The position numbers and the translations under genes are program-made. From positions 1-5,376 of the forward strand of contig JAJTCI010000178.1 in assembly GCA_021323155.1 (NCBI GenBank): a stretch of DNA of 5,376 nt. The letters are read 5' to 3'. Positions 1 to 5,249 of this stretch are shown piece by piece; within the stretch, counting starts at the first letter, position 1; each line of letters starts with the position of its first letter. The notes beneath the pieces are model-generated. The model ran no database searches. It worked only from the letters and a program-made list of their open reading frames with translations, and was not told where the DNA came from. Source of the stretch: Chitinophagaceae bacterium (lineage in GTDB: Bacteria > Bacteroidota > Bacteroidia > Chitinophagales > Chitinophagaceae).

Positions 1-510
1 GTTGGACAAAGCGTAACCAAAGGAAGTTTGTTTGCGCTGCCTGCCTGCTCTTGAATCGATATTGGTAGAGCTACCGATATCGCCGAAGGCAAAAGTGTTA
101 GCCCGGAGTGCGATGGACAGGTCGCGGTTACGCATCACGTCGTTCAGTCCACCCCATAATCCGAAAGGTGTAAAGCCGTTATCGAGGTTATCCATCGGGA
201 TACCGTTCATGTAAGTCGCATTCAGGTCGTTGTCGTATCCCCTGATGCGGAAACGAACGGCGTTGAAATTAAATGAGGCCGCGCTGTAAAAAGGATCACG
301 TCCTGCGGTAAGCAAAGAAGCAACACCCTGTGACCCATCTCCTTCGTCATCGATGGTAACGGTAGGGATCGTTTCTGTGATGTCGTCCTTGATCTCGTTC
401 ACGATACTGTCCGTTGTTTTGGGACGGGTAGTATCCTTGGACTTGTTCGTTTGCGCTTCGGCCATCACCCCGAAAAGTGTGGCCAGCAAAAGCAACGTCA
501 GTTTTCGCAT
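1..510 (-). CDS. TonB-dependent outer-membrane receptor, N-terminal part (signal peptide and plug)
   Basis: This is the first 170 codons of a gene that runs off the left edge of the window. TonB-dependent receptors are outer-membrane beta-barrels that import large substrates using energy passed from TonB/ExbBD; the substrate cannot be told from this fragment. Residues 1-19 form a signal peptide (MRKL, a Leu-rich core, then AEA before Q20). Residues 20-60 are a polar, acidic linker whose PTVTID stretch (49-54) could act as a TonB box. From about residue 60 the sequence looks like a plug domain: FRIRGYD (87-93), YMNGIPMDN (100-108) and GDIGSSTNIDSRA (143-155), which match the usual RGxxxx...NGxPxx...GxxxxIxxxx pattern. 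The N-terminal carboxypeptidase-like domain common in SusC-type receptors is absent. The ATG at 510 is chosen because the signal peptide begins exactly there and a TAnnTTTG box lies 20 bases upstream. The family call is good; the substrate is unknown. Confidence 0.85.
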   Translation of the reverse strand, partial: MRKLTLLLLATLFGVMAEAQTNKSKDTTRPKTTDSIVNEIKDDITETIPTVTIDDEGDGSQGVASLLTAGRDPFYSAASFNFNAVRFRIRGYDNDLNATYMNGIPMDNLDNGFTPFGLWGGLNDVMRNRDLSIALRANTFAFGDIGSSTNIDSRAGRQRKQTSFGYALSN

Positions 511-529
511 AAATCTTTTTTGGTAGTGG

Positions 530-559
530 CAAATGTACTTACAGGTTTTCAAAGGGTAA
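530..559 (-). promoter_or_regulatory. Bacteroidota-type promoter of the TonB-dependent receptor gene
   Basis: Read on the minus strand, TACATTTG (530-537) is a perfect match to the Bacteroidota -7 consensus TAnnTTTG. Nineteen bases further upstream is TTA (557-559), one base off the TTG expected at -33. Transcription would start near 526, giving a leader of about 16 bases before the ATG at 510. The -7 box is convincing and the -33 box is weak. Confidence 0.6.
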
Positions 560-618
560 CTGCCAATTGGGGGATTAACGTGATATTAATCGTTTTCTAA
601 CCGGGTTTCGCCGAAATA

Positions 619-654
619 AAAAAGCCCATCCGACAGTTGACGGATGGGCTTTTT
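619..654 (-). terminator. Rho-independent terminator of the rpsF-rpsR-rplI operon
   Basis: A perfect 14-bp inverted repeat (619-632 with 641-654) encloses an 8-base loop. The stem is GC-rich at the loop end (CCCATCCG with CGGATGGG) and ends in A5/T5 runs, so it gives a hairpin followed by a U-tract in either direction. On the minus strand it begins 16 bases after the rplI stop codon, where the operon's transcript should end. It also isolates the downstream receptor gene, which has its own promoter. Confidence 0.93.
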
Positions 655-670
655 GCCAAGGCCGGATATA

Positions 671-1117
671 TTACTCGCCTGCGACTTCGAATTCGATCTC
701 AGTAACGTTGCCGTTACCGAAGTCGATAGAAGCTTTGTGCGTGCCTAACTCTTTCACATCGTCCACGATAGAGATACGCTTGCGATCGATCTCGTAACCT
801 TTCTGGTCGCGGATCGCGCGTGCGATCTGGAGGGAGGTGATGCTGCCGAAGATCTTGCCGCTGGTGCCGGTCTTTGCAGACAGTTTGATAGCGGACTCTT
901 TCAGCGCGCTGATCACGTTGTTGATCTCAGCGAGCATCTTGTCTTCTTTCTTTTTGGCAACTTTCTGGCGTTCCTGCAGTTGCTTCATGTTAGAAGGGTT
1001 GGCTTCTACAGCTACTTTCTGCGGGATCAGGAAATTCCTCGCGTAACCATTCTTCACTGTTACCAGTTCGTTGGCGCCGCCCAGGTTGTCTACGTCCTTA
1101 ATTAAAATTACTTGCAT
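671..1117 (-). CDS. rplI: 50S ribosomal protein L9
   Basis: L9 binds 23S rRNA near the base of the L1 stalk and helps keep the reading frame during translation. The 148-residue product matches the family's usual length. Residues 1-40 are the N-terminal rRNA-binding domain (MQVILIKDVDNLG, then VTVKNGYARNFLIP, the L9 signature). Residues about 41-75 form the long charged connecting helix (MKQLQERQKVAKKKEDK). The rest is the C-terminal domain, containing GKIFGSIT and IARAI. The frame stays open upstream to an ATG at 1177, but the ATG at 1117 is chosen because MQVILIKDV is the conserved family start and an A-rich leader (AAAAAAAC) precedes it. It is the third gene of the rpsF-rpsR-rplI operon. 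It is separated from rpsR by a 144-base spacer in which I find no TAnnTTTG box, so it is probably cotranscribed. Confidence 0.97.
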   Translation of the reverse strand: MQVILIKDVDNLGGANELVTVKNGYARNFLIPQKVAVEANPSNMKQLQERQKVAKKKEDKMLAEINNVISALKESAIKLSAKTGTSGKIFGSITSLQIARAIRDQKGYEIDRKRISIVDDVKELGTHKASIDFGNGNVTEIEFEVAGE

Positions 1118-1164
1118 GATTGTTTTTTTAGTTCCCCAGCGCCCAATCTTTGATTGTGACTGTC

Positions 1165-1182
1165 TCCCGGTTGCCACCGGGA
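1165..1182 (-). promoter_or_regulatory. Small GC-rich hairpin in the rpsR-rplI spacer, ahead of rplI
   Basis: A perfect 7-bp inverted repeat, TCCCGGT (1165-1171) and ACCGGGA (1176-1182), has a 4-base loop that reads GGCA in the mRNA. It lies 48 bases upstream of the rplI start and has no U-tract after it, so it is not a normal terminator. A second, weaker hairpin (CAATC/GATTG, 1144-1156) lies between it and the gene. It could be an mRNA processing or stability element, or a site that sets L9 output apart from S6/S18. The function is inference only. Confidence 0.4.
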
Positions 1183-1203
1183 TTAGGGATGGTGACTAAT
1201 TAT

Positions 1204-1235
1204 GTCAGTGAGTCAATAAGTCAGTAAGTCAATGA
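1204..1235. repeat. Four tandem octamers GTCARTRA in the rpsR-rplI spacer
   Basis: On the plus strand the units are GTCAGTGA, GTCAATAA, GTCAGTAA and GTCAATGA, in perfect 8-base register. A degenerate fifth unit, CTGCATGA, follows at 1236-1243. All variation is A/G transition at two fixed positions (the fifth and seventh bases). The repeat lies wholly outside the coding sequences, between the stop of rpsR (1262) and the start of rplI (1117). It makes the spacer long for a ribosomal protein operon. It looks like a minisatellite that expanded by slippage; I see no protein-binding or structural role. Confidence 0.75.
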
Positions 1236-1261
1236 CTGCATGACCGTTGATGACTAACTCT

Positions 1262-1528
1262 CTATTTCAATAAATCCGTTACATAAGGCATCAATGCCAT
1301 CTGGCGGGCCTTCTTAACTGCATCGGAAACTTTACGCTGGTATTTGAGGGAGTTACCTGTTAAACGGCGTGGTAATAATTTGCCCTGCTCGTTCACAAAC
1401 TTCTTCAGGAATTCAACGTCTTTGTAATCGATATACCGGATACCGTATTTCTTGAAACGGCAGAATTTCTTCTTGGGTTTCTCGGCTTTGATGGCGGTCA
1501 GGTACTTGATCTCGTTTGTTTTTGCCAT
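1262..1528 (-). CDS. rpsR: 30S ribosomal protein S18
   Basis: S18 is a small 30S subunit protein that pairs with S6 on the central domain of 16S rRNA. The 88-residue product has the family core: CRFKKYGI (23-30), IDYKDVEFLKKFV, then GKLLPRRLTG, KYQRKVSDAVKKAR and MALMPYV near the C-terminus. These match the S18 signature. The basic N-terminal tail (residues 1-22) is variable across the family. The ATG at 1528 is chosen because MAKTNEIKYL precedes the core at normal distance. The frame extends to 1582, but that part overlaps the end of rpsF. The start lies one base after the rpsF stop codon, so the two genes are tightly coupled, which suits 1:1 production of the S6-S18 pair. Confidence 0.97.
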   Translation of the reverse strand: MAKTNEIKYLTAIKAEKPKKKFCRFKKYGIRYIDYKDVEFLKKFVNEQGKLLPRRLTGNSLKYQRKVSDAVKKARQMALMPYVTDLLK

Positions 1529-1529
1529 G

Positions 1530-1883
1530 TTATGCCTCCGCTTTTTCGGTTCCAGTAGGTACGCCACTTCTCTTCCTGGCATTGTACTCGACGGCGTATT
1601 TGTCGAGTTTGGTTACCATGTGACGCATGATCTGCTCGTCACGTAGCATTTGGATCTTCAGACCCTCGTTGAGGTTGGATGGCCCAGCAAATTCCAGAAC
1701 CCAGTAAATTCCTGTGGTTTTCTTCTGGACAGGATAGGCCAGTGATTTTAATCCCCAGGGATTGCTGTGCACGATACTTCCACCATGACCAGTAATATAG
1801 TCGGTGTACTTTTTCTGAATCGATTTGAACTCTTCTTCAGAAAGCACAGGGGTAAAAATCACCATCATTTCGTAATTGTTCAT
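1530..1883 (-). CDS. rpsF: 30S ribosomal protein S6
   Basis: S6 binds the central domain of 16S rRNA as a heterodimer with S18. The 117-residue product starts MNNYEMMVIFTPVLSEEEF, the family's first beta strand and helix (compare MRHYEI in the E. coli protein). It continues with the ferredoxin-like fold: GGSIVHSNPWGLKSLAYPV (about 34-52), the GIYWVLEFAG strand, and IQMLRDEQIMRHMVTKLD before a short C-terminal tail. The ATG at 1883 is the family start. It is the first gene of the rpsF-rpsR-rplI operon. No ssb or priB gene lies between rpsF and rpsR, unlike Bacillota and gammaproteobacteria respectively. The leader upstream holds a strong promoter and a hairpin. Confidence 0.97.
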   Translation of the reverse strand: MNNYEMMVIFTPVLSEEEFKSIQKKYTDYITGHGGSIVHSNPWGLKSLAYPVQKKTTGIYWVLEFAGPSNLNEGLKIQMLRDEQIMRHMVTKLDKYAVEYNARKRSGVPTGTEKAEA

Positions 1884-1908
1884 TACCCTGATTTTGTGGT
1901 TAAAAAAT

Positions 1909-1939
1909 GTCCCGATCCGGATGTCCGGATTTTTGGGAC
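1909..1939 (-). promoter_or_regulatory. Hairpin at the 5' end of the rpsF mRNA; possible autoregulatory leader
   Basis: In the mRNA sense, an outer stem GTCCC/GGGAC (1935-1939 with 1909-1913) encloses an A-rich asymmetric internal loop and an inner stem ATCCGGA/TCCGGAT (1924-1930 with 1915-1921). It sits 25 bases upstream of the rpsF ATG. Its 5' edge coincides with the transcription start predicted from the -7 box (about 1939). In several bacterial groups the S6:S18 complex is known to bind a structured rpsF leader with a conserved CCG and repress its own operon. This hairpin contains CCG, but inside a paired region, so a match to that motif is not shown. It could instead protect the mRNA 5' end. 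Confidence 0.45.
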
Positions 1940-1941
1940 GG

Positions 1942-1971
1942 CAAAGGTAAGGCTACGAGAGGGAAAAGCAA
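1942..1971 (-). promoter_or_regulatory. Promoter of the rpsF-rpsR-rplI operon
   Basis: On the minus strand TACCTTTG (1942-1949) matches the Bacteroidota -7 consensus TAnnTTTG perfectly. TTG (1969-1971) sits 19 bases upstream, as expected for the -33 element. The predicted transcription start is about 1938-1939, giving a leader of about 55 bases. This is the best promoter in the window. I see no terminator between it and the upstream pepE gene, so some readthrough from pepE is possible. Confidence 0.8.
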
Positions 1972-2071
1972 GGCCGTTTTTGCGTTTTAGGCCTGCTTTG
2001 GGGCGATTTTAACCTGGCCGCTGCGGGCCTGGTCTCTATAAGCACTACGCCGCCTGCGTGATGGTTGACAA

Positions 2072-2803
2072 TCAATCATTTCCACGACATAGGTGCGAAA
2101 GGTCGATGCCTGCGGGAAGTTCGGTTTTCCGGATATCGCCCGCGGAATGTTTCATTAATATACCTGGCACGCTCCCGACGAGCGTCAATTTCCCGTTCTC
2201 CTGCAGCAGGGCCGTGCCTTCCGGCAGGCAGACCACTGGGGTGCCCGGGTTGAGTTTCAGGAATTCGGTCAGCCTTTGATCGCGGGTCTCCCCATTGAAT
2301 CCTTCCATCACTACGTTATAATAATGCGGGTTGATCTGGAAGGGGAAAAACGCCAGCGCCCGGAAGCTTTCCGGCTCGATGATGGGCATGTCGTTGGTCG
2401 TGCAGATGGTGGCACCGGTAATGTTGGACCCCGCGCTCCAGCCGATATAGGGGGTTCCGGCGAGGACCTTCTCACGGATCACTTCCAACAGGCCGGACTT
2501 ATACAGGTCGTGAAGGAGTTTGAAGGTATTGCCACCGCTCACCATGATCACATCGGCTTGTTCTACTACAGGTCGGTCTGTTGTGGTGGCAGTAGTGATG
2601 GCGTGGGGCAGGCCGGCAAAGGCTTCTTTTACCATCGCCACGAGCGGGTCTTTGTTCTCGTCCACGAATGCAAATGGGATAAAAGCGATGTTGAGGTGCT
2701 TTTCGCCCAGGAATCGGGAGATCTCCGCAATGGCCTGTTGGAGGTAGCCACCTTTCCCAACACGCGAGCTGCTCAGTGCGAGAATGCGGGTTTCGAGGTT
2801 CAT
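2072..2803 (-). CDS. pepE: Peptidase E, alpha-aspartyl dipeptidase (family S51)
   Basis: PepE hydrolyses dipeptides with an N-terminal aspartate and acts in cytoplasmic peptide turnover. The 243-residue product is slightly longer than the enteric enzyme (about 229) and has no signal peptide. The nucleophile elbow is GWSAGSN, giving Ser123. INPHYYN gives His160, and LPEGTALL gives Glu195. This matches the Ser-His-Glu triad of the Salmonella enzyme. The family's oxyanion-side loop appears as VSGGNTFKLL (88-97), and NDMPI (137-141) is also conserved. The ATG at 2803 fits because the first strand (TRILALSSSR) begins there, as in the family. The gene reads toward rpsF on the same strand with a 188-base gap and no clear terminator. 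Cyanophycinase shares the fold, but the motif set favours PepE. Confidence 0.9.
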   Translation of the reverse strand: MNLETRILALSSSRVGKGGYLQQAIAEISRFLGEKHLNIAFIPFAFVDENKDPLVAMVKEAFAGLPHAITTATTTDRPVVEQADVIMVSGGNTFKLLHDLYKSGLLEVIREKVLAGTPYIGWSAGSNITGATICTTNDMPIIEPESFRALAFFPFQINPHYYNVVMEGFNGETRDQRLTEFLKLNPGTPVVCLPEGTALLQENGKLTLVGSVPGILMKHSAGDIRKTELPAGIDLSHLCRGND

Positions 2804-2810
2804 TTGGTAA

Positions 2811-2839
2811 AATTAAGTTAACGCAAACGATTGCAACAG
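2811..2839 (-). promoter_or_regulatory. pepE: Possible pepE promoter
   Basis: On the minus strand TAATTTTA (2811-2818) is one base off TAnnTTTG. A TTG (2837-2839) lies 18 bases upstream at the -33 position. Transcription would start only a few bases before the ATG at 2803, so the mRNA would be nearly leaderless. This is a weak match in AT-rich DNA, where such matches arise easily. Confidence 0.3.
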
Positions 2840-2961
2840 CCGTCTTTTAATGGGCTCTTAAACTTCCGGGGGAGTCATAATATCCTTTTAATTGATATAT
2901 GTATTATTTAATGCGTGGTTCTGTTATTTATCATGAACTTGCACTCATAAAGGAAATAGCT

Positions 2962-3060
2962 ATGAATAATATTCTGAAGAAACTTTACGACATCATTACA
3001 AAGCCAGCACCGAAGAAAATATTAATACCGATCCCAGTAAGAGCAAATAACGGCCGTTAA
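2962..3060 (+). CDS. Small basic proline-rich protein, 32 residues, unknown function
   Basis: This short ORF (ATG to TAA) is not a family I can name. The product starts MNNILKKLYDIITK, a probable short amphipathic helix, followed by KPAPKKILIPIPVR, an alternating hydrophobic/proline stretch, and ends NNGR. It has seven Lys/Arg and one Asp, so it is strongly basic. Three things support a real gene: an AGGA sequence seven bases before the ATG, which is notable in a phylum that seldom uses Shine-Dalgarno sites; a strong terminator 24 bases after the stop; and no competing gene in the 327-base gap between pepE and the next ORF. No clear TAnnTTTG promoter is visible upstream. It could be a membrane- or nucleic-acid-binding peptide, or the transcript could be a small RNA and the ORF chance. 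Confidence 0.5.
   Translation: MNNILKKLYDIITKPAPKKILIPIPVRANNGR
3048..3059. repeat. 12-base perfect palindrome over the stop codon of the small ORF
   Basis: TAACGGCCGTTA reads the same on both strands. It covers the last three codons and the first two bases of the stop codon of the 32-codon ORF. Flanking ATATTAA (3019-3025) and TTAATAT (3057-3063) are also complementary, so the transcript's 3' part could fold before the terminator. A protein-binding site is possible but not shown. Confidence 0.4.
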
Positions 3061-3084
3061 TATATTGCCCCTATTGAAATGCTG

Positions 3085-3112
3085 AAAGCATGAGCAAGCC
3101 TCATGCTTTTTT
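3085..3112 (+). terminator. Rho-independent terminator after the small ORF
   Basis: A perfect 10-bp stem, AAAGCATGAG (3085-3094) and CTCATGCTTT (3100-3109), has a 5-base loop and is followed by a run of six T (3107-3112). It closes the transcript of the 32-codon ORF. The next gene starts only 18 bases after the T-run, leaving little room for a separate promoter. The hairpin may therefore act as a partial terminator or attenuator for the genes that follow. Confidence 0.85.
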
Positions 3113-3130
3113 ATTACAGATATTTATCGC

Positions 3131-3559
3131 GTGAAAACTGAACAGAAAAAGATCGACGTTATCAACCGCCTCCTCGAAGACTGCGTAATGGCGTATCCTG
3201 TTTCGTCTTTCGTGATCAGCATTTACCAGCAATACCAGCAACGTGGCTGGCTCACCAAAAAGCAACTGGAAGGGCTATATGCGAAAGCCGCGGCCATACA
3301 GGAACTGGAACCCGAGAAGCTGGCTTCACTGGAAGCGCTGATAAAAAAAATGCCCAACCGCGATAAGTCAGCCTTGCCCGAAACCAAACCACTTTATACG
3401 AAAGACGCGGAGGTGGGTGATTCGATCAACGCCATACTTGCCAAATACCCGCAGCACAAAAGAGTATTGTTCCTGCAGTCGAAGTATGAGAATAACGAAC
3501 AATTATCCGCAGTTGAGCTGGGTGAATTGCAGAAATTCAAAACGATCCTCAAGGTTTGA
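3131..3559 (+). CDS. Hypothetical protein with two similar helical segments
   Basis: I do not recognise this 142-residue protein. It is soluble, mostly helical in appearance and rich in Lys, Glu, Gln and Leu, with no signal peptide or membrane segment. Two segments look alike: residues 22-56 (YPVSSFVISIYQQY, then GWLTKKQLEGLY) and 106-140 (YPQHKRVLFLQSKY, then EQLSAVELGEL). Each is preceded by an INxxL motif (11-15 and 99-103). A charged linker with PNRDKS and LPETKP joins them. The pattern of a helix, a G/N turn, then LT/LS and xxQL resembles small helical modules of phage and DNA-metabolism proteins; that is an impression, not an assignment. GTG at 3131 is the start: no in-frame ATG or TTG lies close upstream, and the next ATG (3188) would cut into the first repeat. 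It lies 36 bases before lnt and is probably cotranscribed with it. Confidence 0.75.
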   Translation: MKTEQKKIDVINRLLEDCVMAYPVSSFVISIYQQYQQRGWLTKKQLEGLYAKAAAIQELEPEKLASLEALIKKMPNRDKSALPETKPLYTKDAEVGDSINAILAKYPQHKRVLFLQSKYENNEQLSAVELGELQKFKTILKV

Positions 3560-3595
3560 ATTTATCTGTAAATTGCCTTAGCCAAAACATATCTA

Positions 3596-5206
3596 TTGAA
3601 ACGACTTCATCCCGCGATACTCAGCCTTGCTTCCGGTGTATTGTTATGGCTGAGCTGGCCGACGTCTCCCTTGACGCCTTTGGTATTCTTTGGTTTCGTG
3701 CCGTTGCTGTTACTCGGGGACCTCGGGTTGAAAAGGAATAGTTTTTTCAAGTACACCTACCTGGCATTATTTGCCTGGAACCTTCTTACTACGTGGTGGA
3801 TCGTGAACGCCTCGCTGGTGGGTGCTATGATGGCGATCATTTTGAACAGCCTTATCATGTGCCTGCCTTTGCTTGGTTATCGCAGTTTCAAAAATAAATT
3901 CGGAAGAACGACTGGATACTTTTCATTGATCTGTTTCTGGATGGCCTTTGAGTACATCCATTTGAACTGGCAGCTCAGCTGGCCCTGGCTGAGCCTGGGC
4001 AATGTGTTCGCGTCGCAACCCGATTGGGTGCAGTGGTATGAATATACAGGCAGCGGAGGAGGGACGTTATGGGTGCTGGTGGTTAATGTGCTGGTGTATG
4101 AACTGGGACAAATCCAAAATCCAAAATTCGAAATTCAAAAATGGATCACTAAAAGAGGGATCGTTGCAGTGCTTTGTTTGCTGCTGCCGATCATTGTTTC
4201 GTACATGATCGGTTCCATGTCGGGCCTGGATAATCTGATGGTGATGAAGAGGCGGATGAAAGACAACGTGGTTATCATACAGCCGAACATCGATCCGTAC
4301 AGTAAGTTCGAACAGGGGTCGGCGGCGCAGCAGATACAAACGCACCTGCGGCTGACGATGGCTTCGATCGATACTAACACCCGCCTGGTGATCTGGCCCG
4401 AGACGGCTTTGCCCGCTAATATTCCCATAGACGAAACGCGAAGCCATCCGGTATACCAACCGGTCATTGATTTTATCAATAGCCATCCAAACCTGGTATT
4501 GCTTACGGGCATCGAGACGATGCGCTGGTACGGCACCACCAAACCGGCATCGCCTTACGCGCGAAAGCATCCTTCCGGCGATTATTATGATTCATACAAC
4601 GCGGCGGTGAGCATTAAAGCGGGCCAGCCATTGCAGTTCTATGTAAAGAGCAAACTGGTGCCGGGGGTAGAAACGTTACCCACTTTCCTGAATGTGCTCG
4701 GACCTGTTTTTGAAAAGTTCGGTGGTACTACCGGTGGTTACGCGATGGACACCGCCTCGGTTGCATTCGCGCACCAGGGCAATTATTTCGTGACCGCGCC
4801 GATCATTTGTTATGAGAGTGTTTTTGGTGAATATGTAGCCAGCTATGTACAGAAGGGCGCGAACCTGCTTACCATTATCACCAATGATGGCTGGTGGGGC
4901 AACACCCCGGGGCACAAACAGCATCTCGCTTATGCCAGGCTGCGGGCCATAGAAACACGGCGGTGGGTAGCCCGGAGTGCGAACACCGGTATCTCCGCGG
5001 TGATTGATAATTATGGGCAGTTGGTGGAGTCCAGGGGCTGGGACAAAGCGGAGGTGATCAAATACATGATCCCTGCGTTTACGCGCCAGACATTTTATGT
5101 AAGGAATGGGGATTATCTCTACCGGTTTTTTGCGCTGCTGGCAGGATTGTTGGTGTTATGGAACCTAATTACTGTTGTTCAAAAACGGGCCAGGAAGACC
5201 AGATAA
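3596..5206 (+). CDS. lnt: Apolipoprotein N-acyltransferase
   Basis: Lnt adds the third acyl chain to the N-terminal cysteine of lipoproteins in the inner membrane, using a phospholipid as donor. The 536-residue product is somewhat longer than the E. coli enzyme (512). It has several N-terminal membrane helices (roughly 6-22, 28-42, 53-71, 76-94, 107-122, 155-171 and 188-206), a periplasmic nitrilase domain (about 223-500) and a last helix at 508-528. The nitrilase triad is visible: Glu269 in WPETALP, Lys351 in YVKSKLVP and Cys405 in IICYES, with Glu407 also conserved. LVPGVE (354-359) replaces the usual LVPFGE, which I believe is common in Bacteroidota. TTG at 3596 is the start: an in-frame stop lies at 3569, no in-frame ATG exists until within the fourth membrane helix, and the first helix begins right after it. 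Residues about 172-184 are an odd AT-rich insertion. Confidence 0.95.
   Translation: MKRLHPAILSLASGVLLWLSWPTSPLTPLVFFGFVPLLLLGDLGLKRNSFFKYTYLALFAWNLLTTWWIVNASLVGAMMAIILNSLIMCLPLLGYRSFKNKFGRTTGYFSLICFWMAFEYIHLNWQLSWPWLSLGNVFASQPDWVQWYEYTGSGGGTLWVLVVNVLVYELGQIQNPKFEIQKWITKRGIVAVLCLLLPIIVSYMIGSMSGLDNLMVMKRRMKDNVVIIQPNIDPYSKFEQGSAAQQIQTHLRLTMASIDTNTRLVIWPETALPANIPIDETRSHPVYQPVIDFINSHPNLVLLTGIETMRWYGTTKPASPYARKHPSGDYYDSYNAAVSIKAGQPLQFYVKSKLVPGVETLPTFLNVLGPVFEKFGGTTGGYAMDTASVAFAHQGNYFVTAPIICYESVFGEYVASYVQKGANLLTIITNDGWWGNTPGHKQHLAYARLRAIETRRWVARSANTGISAVIDNYGQLVESRGWDKAEVIKYMIPAFTRQTFYVRNGDYLYRFFALLAGLLVLWNLITVVQKRARKTR
4109..4141 (+). repeat. Low-complexity AT-rich insertion inside lnt
   Basis: The DNA repeats short units of the type AAATCC/AAAATTC (CAAATCCAAAATCCAAAATT and onward). 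It encodes IQNPKFEIQK in the loop between the sixth and seventh membrane helices of Lnt. Its base composition is far more AT-rich than the flanking coding sequence. The reading frame is kept, so the gene is not broken. It resembles short intergenic repeats seen in many bacterial genomes that have ended up inside a gene. Confidence 0.55.
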
Positions 5207-5213
5207 CTGCAGC

Positions 5214-5241
5214 GTTTGAGCAACATCTTCACCGCTCAAAC
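5214..5241 (+). terminator. Hairpin between lnt and the next gene; weak terminator or leader structure
   Basis: A perfect 8-bp inverted repeat, GTTTGAGC (5214-5221) and GCTCAAAC (5234-5241), has a 12-base loop. It begins eight bases after the lnt stop. The bases after it (TTATTCCCG) do not form a proper T-run, so termination would be inefficient. It ends eight bases before the proposed GTG start of the hydrolase gene and could affect translation of that gene instead. Confidence 0.4.
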
Positions 5242-5249
5242 TTATTCCC

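Noticed and set aside
347..532. 61-codon minus-strand frame overlapping the receptor start
   Set aside because: It is out of frame with the receptor gene, which has a clear signal peptide and plug motifs. Its product is a polar composite.
1118..1177. 20-codon N-terminal extension of L9 from an ATG at 1177
   Set aside because: L9 proteins start at MQVILIKDV. The extension runs through the spacer hairpins and has no family counterpart.
1529..1582. 18-codon N-terminal extension of S18 from an ATG at 1582
   Set aside because: It overlaps the coding end of rpsF, and S18 families start near MAKTNEIKYL at 1528.
2016..2036. GGCC-rich inverted repeat downstream of pepE as a terminator
   Set aside because: Only about 4 bp pair cleanly (GGCC with GGCC) and there is no T-run on the minus strand.
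2276..2821. 181-codon plus-strand open frame opposite pepE
   Set aside because: It lies antisense to pepE, which has an intact Ser-His-Glu triad and family length. The translated product has no recognisable motif and looks like a reverse-strand shadow.
2933..2950. Five-codon ORF (MNLHS) just upstream of the small gene, as a leader peptide
   Set aside because: It is too short to separate from chance, has no runs of regulatory codons, and no attenuator-type alternative hairpins are visible around it.
3556..3741. 61-codon plus-strand ORF overlapping the start of lnt
   Set aside because: It is in another frame from lnt and ends within it. Lnt's first two membrane helices are encoded there and match the family.
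4067..4570. Minus-strand open frames opposite lnt (up to 167 codons)
   Set aside because: lnt is complete, with all catalytic residues. The antisense products are His/Arg-rich composites with no domain features.
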